Shown: positions 43,061 to 52,001 of the stretch, one piece after another
Layout of the letters: each line of letters begins with the position of its first letter
How positions within the stretch are numbered: position 1 is the first letter of the stretch
Assembly (NCBI GenBank): GCA_050699595.1
Contig: JBOHFI010000014.1
Span: forward strand, 1 to 64,000
DNA from: GCA-003244245 sp050699595
GTDB lineage: Bacteria > Actinomycetota > Actinomycetes > Mycobacteriales > Pseudonocardiaceae
DNA: 64,000 bases
Direction: 5' to 3'
The notes under the pieces: generated by a model
Database searches by the model: none
What the model was told of the DNA's origin: nothing
The model's input: only the letters and a program-made list of their open reading frames with translations
Position numbers and translations under genes: made by a program

Positions 43061-44359
43061 TTACCCGATTCGGGGGGAGAGCCGCGTTTTCGGGCGACCG
43101 GGCCGTGCTGGGGCCTCCAGCAGGGTGGCCGGACGCACGGCGGCGCTGCCGAACCGGGACCGCGCGGCGTCCACCGCGCGGTCGGCGTCCGGCCAGTTCG
43201 CCGTGGTCCACTGCGCCCCCACGCTCGCACTGCCACCGCCCAGGGTGAGTTGCTCGGCCGCCGCACCCCGGACCAATTGTTCCACTCGCACCCCCAGCAA
43301 CCGGACCGCCGCCCCGCGGGGCAGGTTACCGTCCAGCAGGTCGGCGGCTATCGCGAACACCCCGTGCGCGGAGTCAGTCGGATCGGCCAGGGTTCGGGAG
43401 CGGGTGACGGTGGTGAAATCGGGGTAGCGGATCTTCAGCGCGATGGTGCGCCCGCGCAGGCCGCGGCGTCGCAGCGCAGCCGTGGCGCGATCGACCAGCC
43501 GCAGCAGCTCGCGCCGCAACACCACCCGGTCAGTCACATCCTGGGCGAAGGTCTCCTCCGCCCCCACGGACTTCTCCGGCGCGTCGGGCACCACCGGCCG
43601 CTCGTCCCGGCCGTTGGCGAGCTCGTATAGGTGCTGGGCGCACGCGACGCCCACGGCACGCCGCAAGGCGGGCAGTGGGGTGCTCGCCACGTCGGCCACG
43701 GTGGCGCAGCCCAGCCGACGCAGTGTCTGCGCGGTGCGCTGGCCCACTCCCCACAACGCGGACAGCGGCAGCGGATGCAGGAACTCGAGCACACCGTCGG
43801 CGGGCACCACGAGCAGCCCGTCCGGCTTGCACAGCCCGGAGGCGAGCTTGGCGAGTGACTTGCTCGGGGCCACTCCCACCGAGCAGGTCACCCGGTGCGC
43901 GTCATAGACCTGGCCACGAATCCACTCCCCGATCCCGGCCGGGCTCATCCCCAGCCTGCGCACGGACCCGCCGACGTCGAGGAAGGCCTCGTCCAGGCTC
44001 AGCGGCTCGACCAGCGGAGTGATCTCACGGAACAGCGCCATCACCCCTCGGGAGACCTCCGCATAGCGGGGGAAATGCGGCGACACGAACTCCGCCTGCG
44101 GACACAGCCGACGGGCCTGCGTAACCGGCATCGCCGAACGGACCCCGAACGCCCGGGCCTGGTAACTCGCCGAGAGCACGACGCCGCGGTCCCCGGCCGG
44201 GTTGCTGCCGCCCGCCACCACCACGGGCCTCCCGGCCAGCTCAGGACGTTCGCGAACCTCGACCGAGGCGTAGAAGGCATCCATGTCGATGTGCAGCACC
44301 GGGCAGCCTCGATCGCAGGCGCGGCCGGCCACCCCGCGCTGGGGGAGGTCCAGGATCAA
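43061..44359 (-). CDS. dinB: DNA polymerase IV (Y-family, DinB)
   Basis: A 432-residue translesion polymerase. The palm has VLHIDMDAFYASVEVRERPE with the catalytic Asp, and LSLDEAFLDVGGSVRRLG with the second acidic pair. The helix-hairpin-helix and little-finger regions follow (LWGVGQRTAQTLRRLGCATV). The likely start is TTG 44359, which overlaps the pspA stop (TTGA). An alternative internal start would remove the first 15 or so residues. No beta-clamp motif is obvious at the C-terminus, where homologs often end in a Q-x-x-L/F motif; this was not checked in detail. Confidence 0.9.
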   Translation of the reverse strand: MILDLPQRGVAGRACDRGCPVLHIDMDAFYASVEVRERPELAGRPVVVAGGSNPAGDRGVVLSASYQARAFGVRSAMPVTQARRLCPQAEFVSPHFPRYAEVSRGVMALFREITPLVEPLSLDEAFLDVGGSVRRLGMSPAGIGEWIRGQVYDAHRVTCSVGVAPSKSLAKLASGLCKPDGLLVVPADGVLEFLHPLPLSALWGVGQRTAQTLRRLGCATVADVASTPLPALRRAVGVACAQHLYELANGRDERPVVPDAPEKSVGAEETFAQDVTDRVVLRRELLRLVDRATAALRRRGLRGRTIALKIRYPDFTTVTRSRTLADPTDSAHGVFAIAADLLDGNLPRGAAVRLLGVRVEQLVRGAAAEQLTLGGGSASVGAQWTTANWPDADRAVDAARSRFGSAAVRPATLLEAPARPGRPKTRLSPRIG

Positions 44360-45180
44360 CCCTGCCCGAGCTGTGGCTGGTTTTTCGGGGGCAGGACCTG
44401 CTGCGGCGAGGCGGGCCGCGGCGCCGGCTCACCGGCGGTCACCTCACCCGCGACCGGCGCCCCACGCATCGAGGCGCGGATCTGCTCCAGCCGGGAACGG
44501 CCCGCCATGTCCAGCGTGGACTGCTGCACCTCCAGCATCCGCCCCTGCACGGAGTTCTGAGCCAGCTCGGCGGACCCGAGGGCGGTGGCGTAGCGGCGCT
44601 CGATCTTGTCCCGGACCTCGTCGAGGGATGGCGTGTTGCCCGGCGCGGACAACTCGCTCATCGAGCGCAGCGAGGCGGACACCTGCTCCTGCATCTTCGC
44701 CTGCTCCAGCTGGGAGAGCAGCTTGGTCCGCTCCGAGAGCTTCTGCTGCAGCACCACTGCGTTGCGCTCGACCGCCTGCTTGGCCTGGCCGGCCGCCTGC
44801 AGGGACTGGTCGTGCATCGTCTTGAGATCCTCCACGGACTGCTCCGCTGTCACCAGCTGGGTGGCGACAAGCTCAGCGGTCTGCTCGTACTGCTGCGCCT
44901 TGACCTCATCACCCCTGCCCCGCGACTCGTCAGCGAGCACCAATGCCTGCCGGGCCGAGGACTGCAGCTTCTCGATCTCACCGAGCTGCCGGTTGAGCTT
45001 CATCTCCAGCTGACGTTGGTTGCCGATGACGGCGGCGGCCTGCTGAGACAGCGCCTGGTGCTTGCGCTGCTCGTCCTCGATGGCCTGCTGGATCTGTATC
45101 TTGGGGTCGGCATGCTCGTCGATCTTGGACGAGAACGCCGCCATGAGGTACTTCCAGCCCTTCACAAACGGGTTGGCCAT
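44356..45180 (-). CDS. pspA: PspA/IM30 family envelope stress protein
   Basis: A 274-residue coiled-coil protein of the PspA/Vipp1 family, which coats stressed membranes. It begins MANPFVKGWKYLMAAFSSKI and continues DPKIQIQQAIEDEQRKHQAL with long heptad-like helices to about residue 215; the tail is Pro/Ala-rich. It follows the ClgR-like regulator, an order known in mycobacteria where ClgR activates pspA. ATG 45180 is the start. It overlaps dinB by four bases. Confidence 0.92.
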   Translation of the reverse strand: MANPFVKGWKYLMAAFSSKIDEHADPKIQIQQAIEDEQRKHQALSQQAAAVIGNQRQLEMKLNRQLGEIEKLQSSARQALVLADESRGRGDEVKAQQYEQTAELVATQLVTAEQSVEDLKTMHDQSLQAAGQAKQAVERNAVVLQQKLSERTKLLSQLEQAKMQEQVSASLRSMSELSAPGNTPSLDEVRDKIERRYATALGSAELAQNSVQGRMLEVQQSTLDMAGRSRLEQIRASMRGAPVAGEVTAGEPAPRPASPQQVLPPKNQPQLGQG

Positions 45181-45356
45181 CGCTTCAGCTGCCTCTCCTC
45201 GTAACCAGACAGGCCCGGCTTCACCGCGCCAGACCAGCGCCCCACCCCCGCCGTGGAGCCGCGTGCTGACACCATCGTGTCAGGTGAACAACGACGCTTC
45301 CACCGACCCCAGACAGAACTAAAGGTTACCCCTGCTCCGGTTCCACTCTCGCGGGC

Positions 45357-45638
45357 TCAGGCCGCGACCAGCTCGGCCGCGAGGGTGTCGGGTACCTCAG
45401 GCAGGTACACCGGGCCGAGATCGTCGGCCACCCGCCGCAACAACTCGTCCAGCGGTAAGTCAAGCGCGTCACAGATCGATGCGAGAAGTTCGCTGGATGG
45501 CTCCTTGCGGCCCCGCTCCACCTCGGAGAGATAGCCCAGACTCACCCGGGCCACCCGAGACACCTCACGCAGCGTGCGGTCCTGCGAGGTCCGCGTCCGG
45601 CGCAGCCGATCGCCGATGGCCTCCCGCAGCAGCGGCAT
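45357..45638 (-). CDS. clgR: ClgR-like XRE regulator
   Basis: A 93-residue single-domain helix-turn-helix protein: MPLLREAIGDRLRRTRTSQD, RTLREVSRVARVSLGYLSEV and ERGRKEPSSELLASICDALD. This is the ClgR/PopR type, which activates clp protease and pspA genes on envelope stress. Homologs end in a degradable tail; here the last residues are TLAAELVAA, an Ala-rich end suitable for Clp recognition. It lies between pgsA and pspA. The 176-base gap before pspA should hold the pspA promoter. Confidence 0.85.
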   Translation of the reverse strand: MPLLREAIGDRLRRTRTSQDRTLREVSRVARVSLGYLSEVERGRKEPSSELLASICDALDLPLDELLRRVADDLGPVYLPEVPDTLAAELVAA

Positions 45639-45751
45639 CGCGTATCCTCCCGGGTGTCGGCCGGCCTACTCCCACCGGCTTGCTTGCTCCCTACCGTACT
45701 CACCGGCCGGCCGGCCGGCTCTCCGCCGTGGGCGAACGACATCGCCGACGG

Positions 45752-46357
45752 TCACGGCAGCGCGACGGCTCGGCGACCGGAGGCGCGCAGCCTGAGCGCG
45801 CGCACCACATAGTCGATGCCGGTGAGCACGGTGAGCAGCACCGCGATGCCCATCGCCGCCCAGCGCACCGGATGAGCCACCAGCGGGAGCGGCAACACGT
45901 AGAGCTCGATCGCGACGGCCTGCGCGAACGCCTTCGCCTTGCCGCCGCGGCTGGCCGGGATCACCCCGTACCGCAAGACCCAGAAGCGCAGCGCGGTGAC
46001 TCCCAGCTCGCGCACGGCGATCAGGATAGTGATCCACCAAGCCAGCTCGCTCAGTAAGCTCAGGCCTACCAGCGCCGCCCCGATGAGTACCTTGTCCGCG
46101 ATCGGATCAGCGATCGTGCCAAACTTGGTGATCAGACCGCGACGCCGAGCCAGGTCACCGTCGAGCCGGTCGGTGAGCGAGGCGACGCCGAACACCACCG
46201 CCGCCGTGACCCGCCACTCCGGATCGCTACCACCCCTGGTGAACAAAGCGAGCACGAACACCGGCATCAGCACCATGCGTGACATGGTCAGCAGATTGGC
46301 CAGGTTCCACAGCGGGACTTTGATTGCCGGTGGTGGGGTCGCTGGCGGCGGGCTCAC
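45752..46357 (-). CDS. pgsA: CDP-diacylglycerol--glycerol-3-phosphate 3-phosphatidyltransferase
   Basis: A 201-residue membrane enzyme of the CDP-alcohol phosphatidyltransferase family that makes phosphatidylglycerol phosphate. The signature D-G-x2-A-R-x8-G-x3-D-x3-D is complete in DGDLARRRGLITKFGTIADP and IAD. N-terminal WNLANLLTMSRMVLMPVFV is the first helix. The start overlaps rimO by four bases. A close alternative is PI-phosphate synthase, but the rimO-pgsA order favours PgsA. Confidence 0.9.
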   Translation of the reverse strand: MSPPPATPPPAIKVPLWNLANLLTMSRMVLMPVFVLALFTRGGSDPEWRVTAAVVFGVASLTDRLDGDLARRRGLITKFGTIADPIADKVLIGAALVGLSLLSELAWWITILIAVRELGVTALRFWVLRYGVIPASRGGKAKAFAQAVAIELYVLPLPLVAHPVRWAAMGIAVLLTVLTGIDYVVRALRLRASGRRAVALP

Positions 46358-47847
46358 GGCCCGCCGCCAGCCGGGGCGATCAGCTCCATCGGCTCGACGA
46401 CCAGGTCGACACCCTCAGCGGCGATCACGCGGCAGCGCACCACATCGCCGAGCGAGAACGAGTCCGCTCCCGAGCCGGTGAGCATGCACTCGCCGTCCAC
46501 CTCGGGGGCCTGGTGCTCGGCGCGCCCGATCGCCTGCGCCACCGCACCGGACCCGGCGCCGGAATCCGCCGGCGCAGAATCCATCTGGGCGACATCCGTC
46601 TGAGCAACGGCCTCCACCAGCACGTCCACGGTCTGGCCGACCCGTTCCTCGGCGCGCTGCGCGGTGAGCTGCTCGGCCAGCCCGCTGATCCGTGCCACCC
46701 GCTGCGCGATGGTGTCCTCGTCGTGCTGCCCGGGCAGGCCGGCGGCCTCGGTGCCGTCCTCGTCGGAGTACCCGAATACACCGATCGCGTCCAGCCGTGC
46801 CTCGGTGAGAAAGCGCTCCAGCTCCGCGACGTCGGCCTCGGTCTCCCCCGGGAACCCGACGATCACGTTGCTGCGCGCTCCCGCCGCGGGCGCATGGTGG
46901 CGGATCTGCTCCAGCAGGGCCAGGAAGGATTCGCGCGAGCCGAACCGGCGCATGCGGCGGAGCACCGGCTCGCTGGCGTGCTGGAAGGACAGGTCGAAGT
47001 AGCCGGCCACGCCGGGAGTGCCGGCGATCGTGGCCACCAGCGCGGGGCGGGTCTCGGCCGGCTGCAGGTAGGACACCCGGGTGCGCACGATCCCGGGGAT
47101 GGCGGCCAGCCGGCGCAGCAGCTCCTCCAGGGCGCCCGGGCGGCCCAGGTCCTTGCCATACGACGTGGAGTTCTCGCTGACCAACACCAGCTCCCGCACC
47201 CCCGACCCGGCCAGCCACGCCGCCTCGGCCAACACCTCCTCGACCGGGCGGGAGACGAACGCACCGCGGAAGGTGGGGATGGCGCAGAACGCGCAGCGCC
47301 GGTCGCAGCCCGACGCGATCTTCAGTGGGGCGACCGGGGAGTCATCCAGCCGGCGGCGCGGCACTCGGGGACCCCAGCCGTGCCCGGGCAGCGCAGGACC
47401 GTCGGCGAGCGCGGCGGGCCGGGACGCCGGGGTGATCGGTAGCAGGGTGCGGCGATCCACCGGCTGGTGCGCGGGCACCACCTGGCCGGCGAGGACCTCG
47501 CGGAGCCGACCACCCAGCTCCGGGTAAGCGTCGAAACCCAGGACCGCGTCGGCCTCCGGCAGGCTCTGCGCCAGCTCGGCGCCGTAGCGCTCGGCCAGGC
47601 AACCGACCGCGACGACTTTGGCGCCGGTGTCCGCGGCTGCCAGCAGGGTGTCGATGGAGTCCTTCTTGGCCGCGGCGACGAAACCACAGGTGTTGACCAC
47701 CACCACGTCGGCCGCGCCGCCGTCAGGGTCGACCAGCTCCCACCCGTCATCGGTAAGCCGGCCGGCCAGCTCCTCGGAGTCGACCTCGTTTCGGGCGCAG
47801 CCCAGCGTGACCAGGGCAGCTCGGGGGGATCGCGAAGGGGCAGGCAC
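46354..47847 (-). CDS. rimO: Ribosomal protein S12 methylthiotransferase RimO
   Basis: A radical SAM methylthiotransferase that adds a methylthio group to an Asp of ribosomal protein S12. The 497-residue protein has an N-terminal UPF0004 domain (ALVTLGCARNEVDSEELAGR, VNTCGFVAAAKKDS) with three cluster-binding cysteines, the radical SAM motif CDRRCAFCAIP, and a C-terminal TRAM domain carrying a roughly 35-residue insertion rich in Ala, Asp and Gly. It overlaps pgsA (ATGA). Confidence 0.93.
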   Translation of the reverse strand: MPAPSRSPRAALVTLGCARNEVDSEELAGRLTDDGWELVDPDGGAADVVVVNTCGFVAAAKKDSIDTLLAAADTGAKVVAVGCLAERYGAELAQSLPEADAVLGFDAYPELGGRLREVLAGQVVPAHQPVDRRTLLPITPASRPAALADGPALPGHGWGPRVPRRRLDDSPVAPLKIASGCDRRCAFCAIPTFRGAFVSRPVEEVLAEAAWLAGSGVRELVLVSENSTSYGKDLGRPGALEELLRRLAAIPGIVRTRVSYLQPAETRPALVATIAGTPGVAGYFDLSFQHASEPVLRRMRRFGSRESFLALLEQIRHHAPAAGARSNVIVGFPGETEADVAELERFLTEARLDAIGVFGYSDEDGTEAAGLPGQHDEDTIAQRVARISGLAEQLTAQRAEERVGQTVDVLVEAVAQTDVAQMDSAPADSGAGSGAVAQAIGRAEHQAPEVDGECMLTGSGADSFSLGDVVRCRVIAAEGVDLVVEPMELIAPAGGGP

Positions 47848-48329
47848 CCGCTCAGCGTAACCGGCCGCCCTCCATGATCATGCCGCGGAATCTTGTCATT
47901 GAGGGAGTTCTGCCCTGGAGCTCAGGGGTGAGCGCGTGGCGCAGCGCGTTGTCGAACGCGGGCCATGGCCAGGGCCGGATGGCCGCCAGATCGTGGTGGC
48001 GGCCATGGGCGACGTCCTTGAGCTTGTCTGACCGGAGGACTTCAGCGACGCCGCGACCCGCAGCATCCCGTCACAGCTCTCGGTGCAGGAGACGCGCCCG
48101 CTTTCCGAGTGTCTGATGTCCGGATCACGTTTCGCACTACACATGGCAGGCTGGCGCACAGGCCTGCGGCGTGGATGGGCGAGGAGCGTCCTCGGTCGTC
48201 GAGTCATCAATCTGTGCAGTTTTGTGTCGACATGTTGCGTATGGCAGCTCAAAAATATATTGTCAGATCATCGTTGCGCTGCACGTCATGATGATGATCA
48301 TATCACACATCGGGAGGGGCAGGCGATCA
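47848..48329. other. Degraded intergenic region upstream of rimO
   Basis: About 480 bases with no supported gene. A plus-strand stretch near 47985-48030 reads VVAAMGDVLELV before a TGA and looks like eroded coding sequence. The segment 48240-48310 is AT-rich (CAAAAATATATTG) and may hold a promoter for the genes to the right. Confidence 0.35.
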
Positions 48330-48568
48330 TGCCTAGCAAGAGCAGGGAAGGCCAGCAGCATGTCCCAGAACTGGGACGCGAGGAGGCCACCCGGGAGGCG
48401 GCGCACGAACGGACCCACGCGATCGGTGGACACCTGCATGAGGGACCTCACCGCGAGGGCGGATACCGACTGACAGCCACCCTACCCCTCGCCACGCCTG
48501 CTGGGGTTTCGTCGGTTCCGCGTGTCTCCTGCCAAGGCTGCGGGGACCAAGGGAAAGGATCAGCGTGA
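48330..48568 (+). pseudogene. 3' remnant of a sensor histidine kinase gene
   Basis: The frame ends in AHERTHAIGGHLHEGPHREG followed by GYRLTATLPLATP. This is the end of a NarL-partner histidine kinase, matching the G2-box context RERAxAxGGxLxxGPxxxGGFRVxAxLP. Everything upstream (dimerisation and ATP lid) is gone; an ATG at 48330 opens a short in-frame stretch only. The stop overlaps the start of the response regulator as GTGA, showing the two were once coupled. Confidence 0.7.
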
Positions 48569-49254
48569 TCAGAGTCGTGGTAGTCGACGACCAGCCGCTG
48601 GTGCGAATTGGCATCACCATGTTGGTCAACGCCGAGGAAGACATCGCCGTCGTCGCCGAAGCCGCCGACGGCGAGGAAGCTCTTACCCAGATCCGCGCCC
48701 AGCGTCCGGATGTGGTTCTCATGGATGTGCGCATGCCGGGCGTCGACGGCGTCGACGCGACCCGCGCGGTGACCCAGGAGGGGCTGACCGCGCAGAACGG
48801 TCAGCCCGTCAGGATAATTATCCTCACGACCTACCACGCCGACAAAGCTGTTTACGCCGCATTGCACGCCGGAGCCAAAGGCTTCGTCCTCAAAGATGCC
48901 GCTCCCACCGAGATCGCCACCGCGATCCGCGTGGTAGCCGCCGGTGAGGGATGGCTAAGTCCCGCTGTCACCCGCCAGCTCATCGACGACTGCGCCGCCC
49001 GACCTGAGCGGAACACAGCTACACCAGCGGAAATGGCCCAGCTGACCCCACGTGAACGGGAAGTGCTCATCCGTGTGGCCCAAGGCCTATCCAACGGCGA
49101 TGTCTCCGCAGAGCTGGTCATCAGCGAAGCCACCGTGAGAACACACCTTTCCCGCGTGATAGCGAAGCTCGGGGTCAAGGAAAAATCGCAAGCGGTCGCC
49201 GCTGCTTACCAAGCCAAGCTCGTTCCGCCCCCTCCACCAAGTTCGTCGCAGTAA
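48565..49254 (+). CDS. NarL/FixJ-type response regulator, orphaned
   Basis: A 229-residue regulator with an intact receiver domain (VVVVDDQPLVRIGITMLVNA, phosphoacceptor in DVVLMDVRMPGVDGVDATRA, Lys in GFVLKDAAP) and a LuxR helix-turn-helix (LTPREREVLIRVAQGLSNGD, ATVRTHLSRVIAKLGVKEKS). GTG 48565 follows AAGGA and overlaps the stop of the kinase remnant. Because the kinase is lost, it must be phosphorylated by another kinase or act unphosphorylated. The adjacent graspetide genes are possible targets. Confidence 0.9.
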   Translation: MIRVVVVDDQPLVRIGITMLVNAEEDIAVVAEAADGEEALTQIRAQRPDVVLMDVRMPGVDGVDATRAVTQEGLTAQNGQPVRIIILTTYHADKAVYAALHAGAKGFVLKDAAPTEIATAIRVVAAGEGWLSPAVTRQLIDDCAARPERNTATPAEMAQLTPREREVLIRVAQGLSNGDVSAELVISEATVRTHLSRVIAKLGVKEKSQAVAAAYQAKLVPPPPPSSSQ

Positions 49255-49315
49255 CTTCGCAACCGGGACACCTTCCATCCCCGCCGGACCGGTGGCGCTG
49301 CTCTGATCACAGCGA

Positions 49316-49666
49316 ATGGATCATCAGGTGGGTGTCCTCACTAGCGTTGAACCTCAGCTTCTTGTCGCTGCTCCACTCTTCTGCGCGGCCGCGGCCATCG
49401 TCACTGCGGTGATGAGATTCAAGATGTTCAACCGCGCTTTGGAAGGAACCAAACCAAACGAGCGTCCGGGGATCATCCGCGAGTTGGGAGGGCTGCAAAC
49501 CGGAGCGCAGTCACGTTCTGGGGTGATCGGATCGCTGGAGAATGTTGTGGGGGTCATCGAGCCACACTATCTGGGTATTGATGGTGATGGTGAGTCCAAA
49601 ACGTTCCCAGCTGGGCTGGTTGTACCGATGCCAGCATTGGTAGGCACTCTCGACATGTTCCCATAG
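49316..49666 (+). CDS. Small putative membrane protein
   Basis: The first half reads as a likely protein: a hydrophobic helix LLVAAPLFCAAAAIVTAVM, then RFKMFNRALEGTKPNERPGI and IRELGGL, a pattern seen in small actinobacterial membrane proteins of unknown function. After about residue 65 the frame runs antisense through the end of the PIMT-like gene, so the true gene is either truncated or ends by frameshift near 49510. No good ribosome binding site is seen before ATG 49316. Confidence 0.35.
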   Translation: MDHQVGVLTSVEPQLLVAAPLFCAAAAIVTAVMRFKMFNRALEGTKPNERPGIIRELGGLQTGAQSRSGVIGSLENVVGVIEPHYLGIDGDGESKTFPAGLVVPMPALVGTLDMFP

Positions 49667-50656
49667 TGGGGTTAGTCCGCTCTCCCGGATCTGCCGTGCG
49701 CCGTCATCTGCGGTGGTGAGGTCGACCTCGCACCAGGAACCGTCCGGTGCGGACAGTGTCGCCGAGGTGGGGACTCGGGTCGCGGGATCAAGGGTAAAAC
49801 CGTGGCGTAGGTGGTTGGGCAGGGCGAGGCAGGCCAATAGCCACACCTCGCGGTCGGTGTTCCAGGGTTGGGCGGGCGTGGTGGTGACGCGCCGTTGGCT
49901 GGTCTCGGCTTTCGGCTGTCGTACCGGGGTGGTGTCGCCGTCATGGTGCATTCCCATGAACGCGGCCCACCGTCTGGTGAACCGACCCTCCAGTCGATCA
50001 TGGTGGCGGTGCAGCAGGACGAGGTTTCCGGCCCCGGTGCCGAACTTGACATCAGCGAGCAGCTTGCCTCCAACGGTGAGTTGCTGTCCCCAGGCCCAGG
50101 GGATGCGAGGCACGGAGCAGGTGACAATAATCCGGTCGTAAGGGGCGTGCCGCAGCCAACCGTCGATGCCATCTCTAGCCGCGAGCCGAGGATGGCAGCC
50201 GATCGCAGCCAACCGCTTTCGGGCTGCCGCGACGAGGTCGGCGTCGATGTCGAGGGAGAAGACATTCCCGGCTCCGAGGCGGTGGCACAGCAGCGCGGCG
50301 TTGTAGCCGGTGCCGGTGCCTACCTCCAACACCCGGTGTCCGTCGTGGACATCAAGGGTTTCCAGCATCCGCATCATGAGGTCGGGCTTGGTGCTGGAGG
50401 AGATGGCGCTGCCACCGGCGTCGATCTCGGTGACCAGAGTTGTGGGTGAGTAGGCCAGACCGAGGCCCGGCCCGGTGGTGTCGATCTGTTCCCAGGAGCC
50501 GTCGTGCTGTTGCTGGTAGGTAGTGGGCACCAACAGATGCCGGGGCGTGGCGGCGATCGCCGCCGACCATGCGGGATCGTGGAGATCACCGGAGTCGGTC
50601 AGGGCGGCCACCAACCCGGCGGCGTAGTCAGCCCAATCGGTGCCAGTTCTGGTCAT
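49511..50656 (-). CDS. PIMT-like O-methyltransferase of a graspetide locus
   Basis: A 381-residue protein with a protein L-isoaspartyl O-methyltransferase-like N-terminal half: SSSTKPDLMMRMLETLDVHD, then the SAM motif HRVLEVGTGTGYNAALL, and APYDRIIVTCSVPRIPWAWG. A C-terminal region of about 150 residues is specific to this subgroup. In the fuscimiditide pathway a homolog methylates an Asp side chain of the ester-linked peptide, leading to an aspartimide. ATG 50656 overlaps the stop of the ATP-grasp gene (ATGA). The same chemistry is inferred here. Confidence 0.85.
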   Translation of the reverse strand: MTRTGTDWADYAAGLVAALTDSGDLHDPAWSAAIAATPRHLLVPTTYQQQHDGSWEQIDTTGPGLGLAYSPTTLVTEIDAGGSAISSSTKPDLMMRMLETLDVHDGHRVLEVGTGTGYNAALLCHRLGAGNVFSLDIDADLVAAARKRLAAIGCHPRLAARDGIDGWLRHAPYDRIIVTCSVPRIPWAWGQQLTVGGKLLADVKFGTGAGNLVLLHRHHDRLEGRFTRRWAAFMGMHHDGDTTPVRQPKAETSQRRVTTTPAQPWNTDREVWLLACLALPNHLRHGFTLDPATRVPTSATLSAPDGSWCEVDLTTADDGARQIRESGLTPLWEHVESAYQCWHRYNQPSWERFGLTITINTQIVWLDDPHNILQRSDHPRT

Positions 50657-51591
50657 GCCGGGGCTCCGGTGAGCAGATCGGCGAGCTGGGCGCTCAGGGG
50701 TGCCCCGGTGGCGTGTTCGATGAATCCGTACTGACCTGTGGGGTTGATTTCAAGCAGGACCCACTCGTCTGCTGGGGTGATCACGAAGTCCAGCGCCCCG
50801 AATACCATCAGCAACCGTATCCCAGCGATGATCTGCTCGGGCGGGTCCACCAGCTCGTAGCGCAGGTTGTCGTAGTCGGTGCGGTAGTCCACGTACCCTT
50901 GCGGGCTGCCGGCGGTGATAGCGGCGGCCGTGATGTTCTGACCGATGACGGTCACCCGGCACTCCCGGGCCTTCGGTACCCACCGCTGGAACAGATGTGT
51001 GCTGTGCTCGACCCCGCGCGGGTCGGTGACGTCTTCCTTCCCCAGCAGGCGGGTGTAGACGTTCTTGCGGACACCTTCCTCGTCGATGGCCATGCCCCCG
51101 ACCAGCTTGGTCACCGTGGCACCACCCGCCGCGAACTCCCGCACGGCATCGGGCTCGTTGGTGATCAGCGTGTCCGGCACAGTCAAGCCGGCAGCGGCGG
51201 CGCGGGCCAGCTGCACCGGCTTGTAGGCAGCGTCCGCGACCCGGCTCGGGTGGTTGCACCACAGCGCCGGCAGTGACGCCAGCACCCCGCCGAGCCCGTA
51301 TTTCGCCTCGACCCGCGCGTGGTGCGCCTCGGTCGGGGACAACTCCGGCGGCATCCGATACGCCTCCGGCGACCGATACCAGACGGCATGCACCCGATCG
51401 AAGTCCAACCTCCCACGCGGCGCGGCGAGAACACCGTGCCAGCGGGCATCGCGCAGCTCGACCGACACCCGCACCTGGGTGGGAAACCACGCGGTGTTGA
51501 CCCGGAACACCTCGACCCCACGTTCGCCGAGCAAGGTCACCATGCGGTCGGCGGTGGGGTCGAGGTCTCGAGCCAGAATCAGGACGGTCAC
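50653..51591 (-). CDS. ATP-grasp ligase of a graspetide (omega-ester peptide) locus
   Basis: A 312-residue ATP-grasp ligase of the MvdD/MvdC-related peptide maturase type, which links Ser/Thr or Lys side chains to Asp/Glu side chains in a precursor. Visible marks are the N-terminal TVLILARDLDPTADRMVTLL, the central VTKLVGGMAIDEEGVRKNVY and TRLL, and the metal-binding C-terminal VLLEINPTGQYGFIEHATGA. It starts at GTG 51591, overlapping the precursor stop (GTGA), and is coupled to the methyltransferase gene downstream. Location between precursor and methyltransferase is the standard layout. Confidence 0.9.
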   Translation of the reverse strand: MTVLILARDLDPTADRMVTLLGERGVEVFRVNTAWFPTQVRVSVELRDARWHGVLAAPRGRLDFDRVHAVWYRSPEAYRMPPELSPTEAHHARVEAKYGLGGVLASLPALWCNHPSRVADAAYKPVQLARAAAAGLTVPDTLITNEPDAVREFAAGGATVTKLVGGMAIDEEGVRKNVYTRLLGKEDVTDPRGVEHSTHLFQRWVPKARECRVTVIGQNITAAAITAGSPQGYVDYRTDYDNLRYELVDPPEQIIAGIRLLMVFGALDFVITPADEWVLLEINPTGQYGFIEHATGAPLSAQLADLLTGAPA

Positions 51592-51959
51592 GCGGGACTG
51601 CCAGGATTGTCGGGGCAGAAGTCGTATTTCCAGTCCTCGGACTTGCCCTCGTCACCGTCCAGGTCGCTGACGGAATCCGCGCTGGGATCGGCGGCGATGA
51701 TCTCCGTCATCAGACGGCCATCCAGGGTGAGCGCAAGCTGACGGCCGTGGTCGTAACGCCAGGCCACCGGCCGTGCGCCGCAGCGGTCCATGACCTGCGC
51801 GCCCCGCAGGTTCCACGGGCGCACCCCGACCGGGGACGGGACATCGTGCCCGGTCGGGGTGCCCATTGGGCGGGCCAGCCCGAACTGCGCGGAGTGCGAG
51901 GCGATGGGGTCATCGGCGAACCCGGTCGGTTCACCGGGCGCATCAAGCGCTGCGGACAT
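51588..51959 (-). CDS. Graspetide precursor peptide (putative ATP-grasp target RiPP)
   Basis: A 123-residue precursor. The conserved leader block is VRPWNLRGAQVMDRCGARPV followed by WRYDHGRQLALTLDGRLM, the recognition region of ATP-grasp target peptides. The C-terminal core candidate is acidic: PSADSVSDLDGDEGKSED at residues 92-109, with Ser 93, 96, 98 and 107 as ester donors and several Asp/Glu as acceptors. Asp101-Gly102 is a typical aspartimide site for the partner PIMT-like enzyme. The start ATG 51959 follows GAGGAGGAA. Ring pattern cannot be settled from sequence. Confidence 0.85.
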   Translation of the reverse strand: MSAALDAPGEPTGFADDPIASHSAQFGLARPMGTPTGHDVPSPVGVRPWNLRGAQVMDRCGARPVAWRYDHGRQLALTLDGRLMTEIIAADPSADSVSDLDGDEGKSEDWKYDFCPDNPGSPA

Positions 51960-52001
51960 GGCAGTTCCTCCTCAATGAGTCACACCGGTCGAGCCAATCC
52001 G

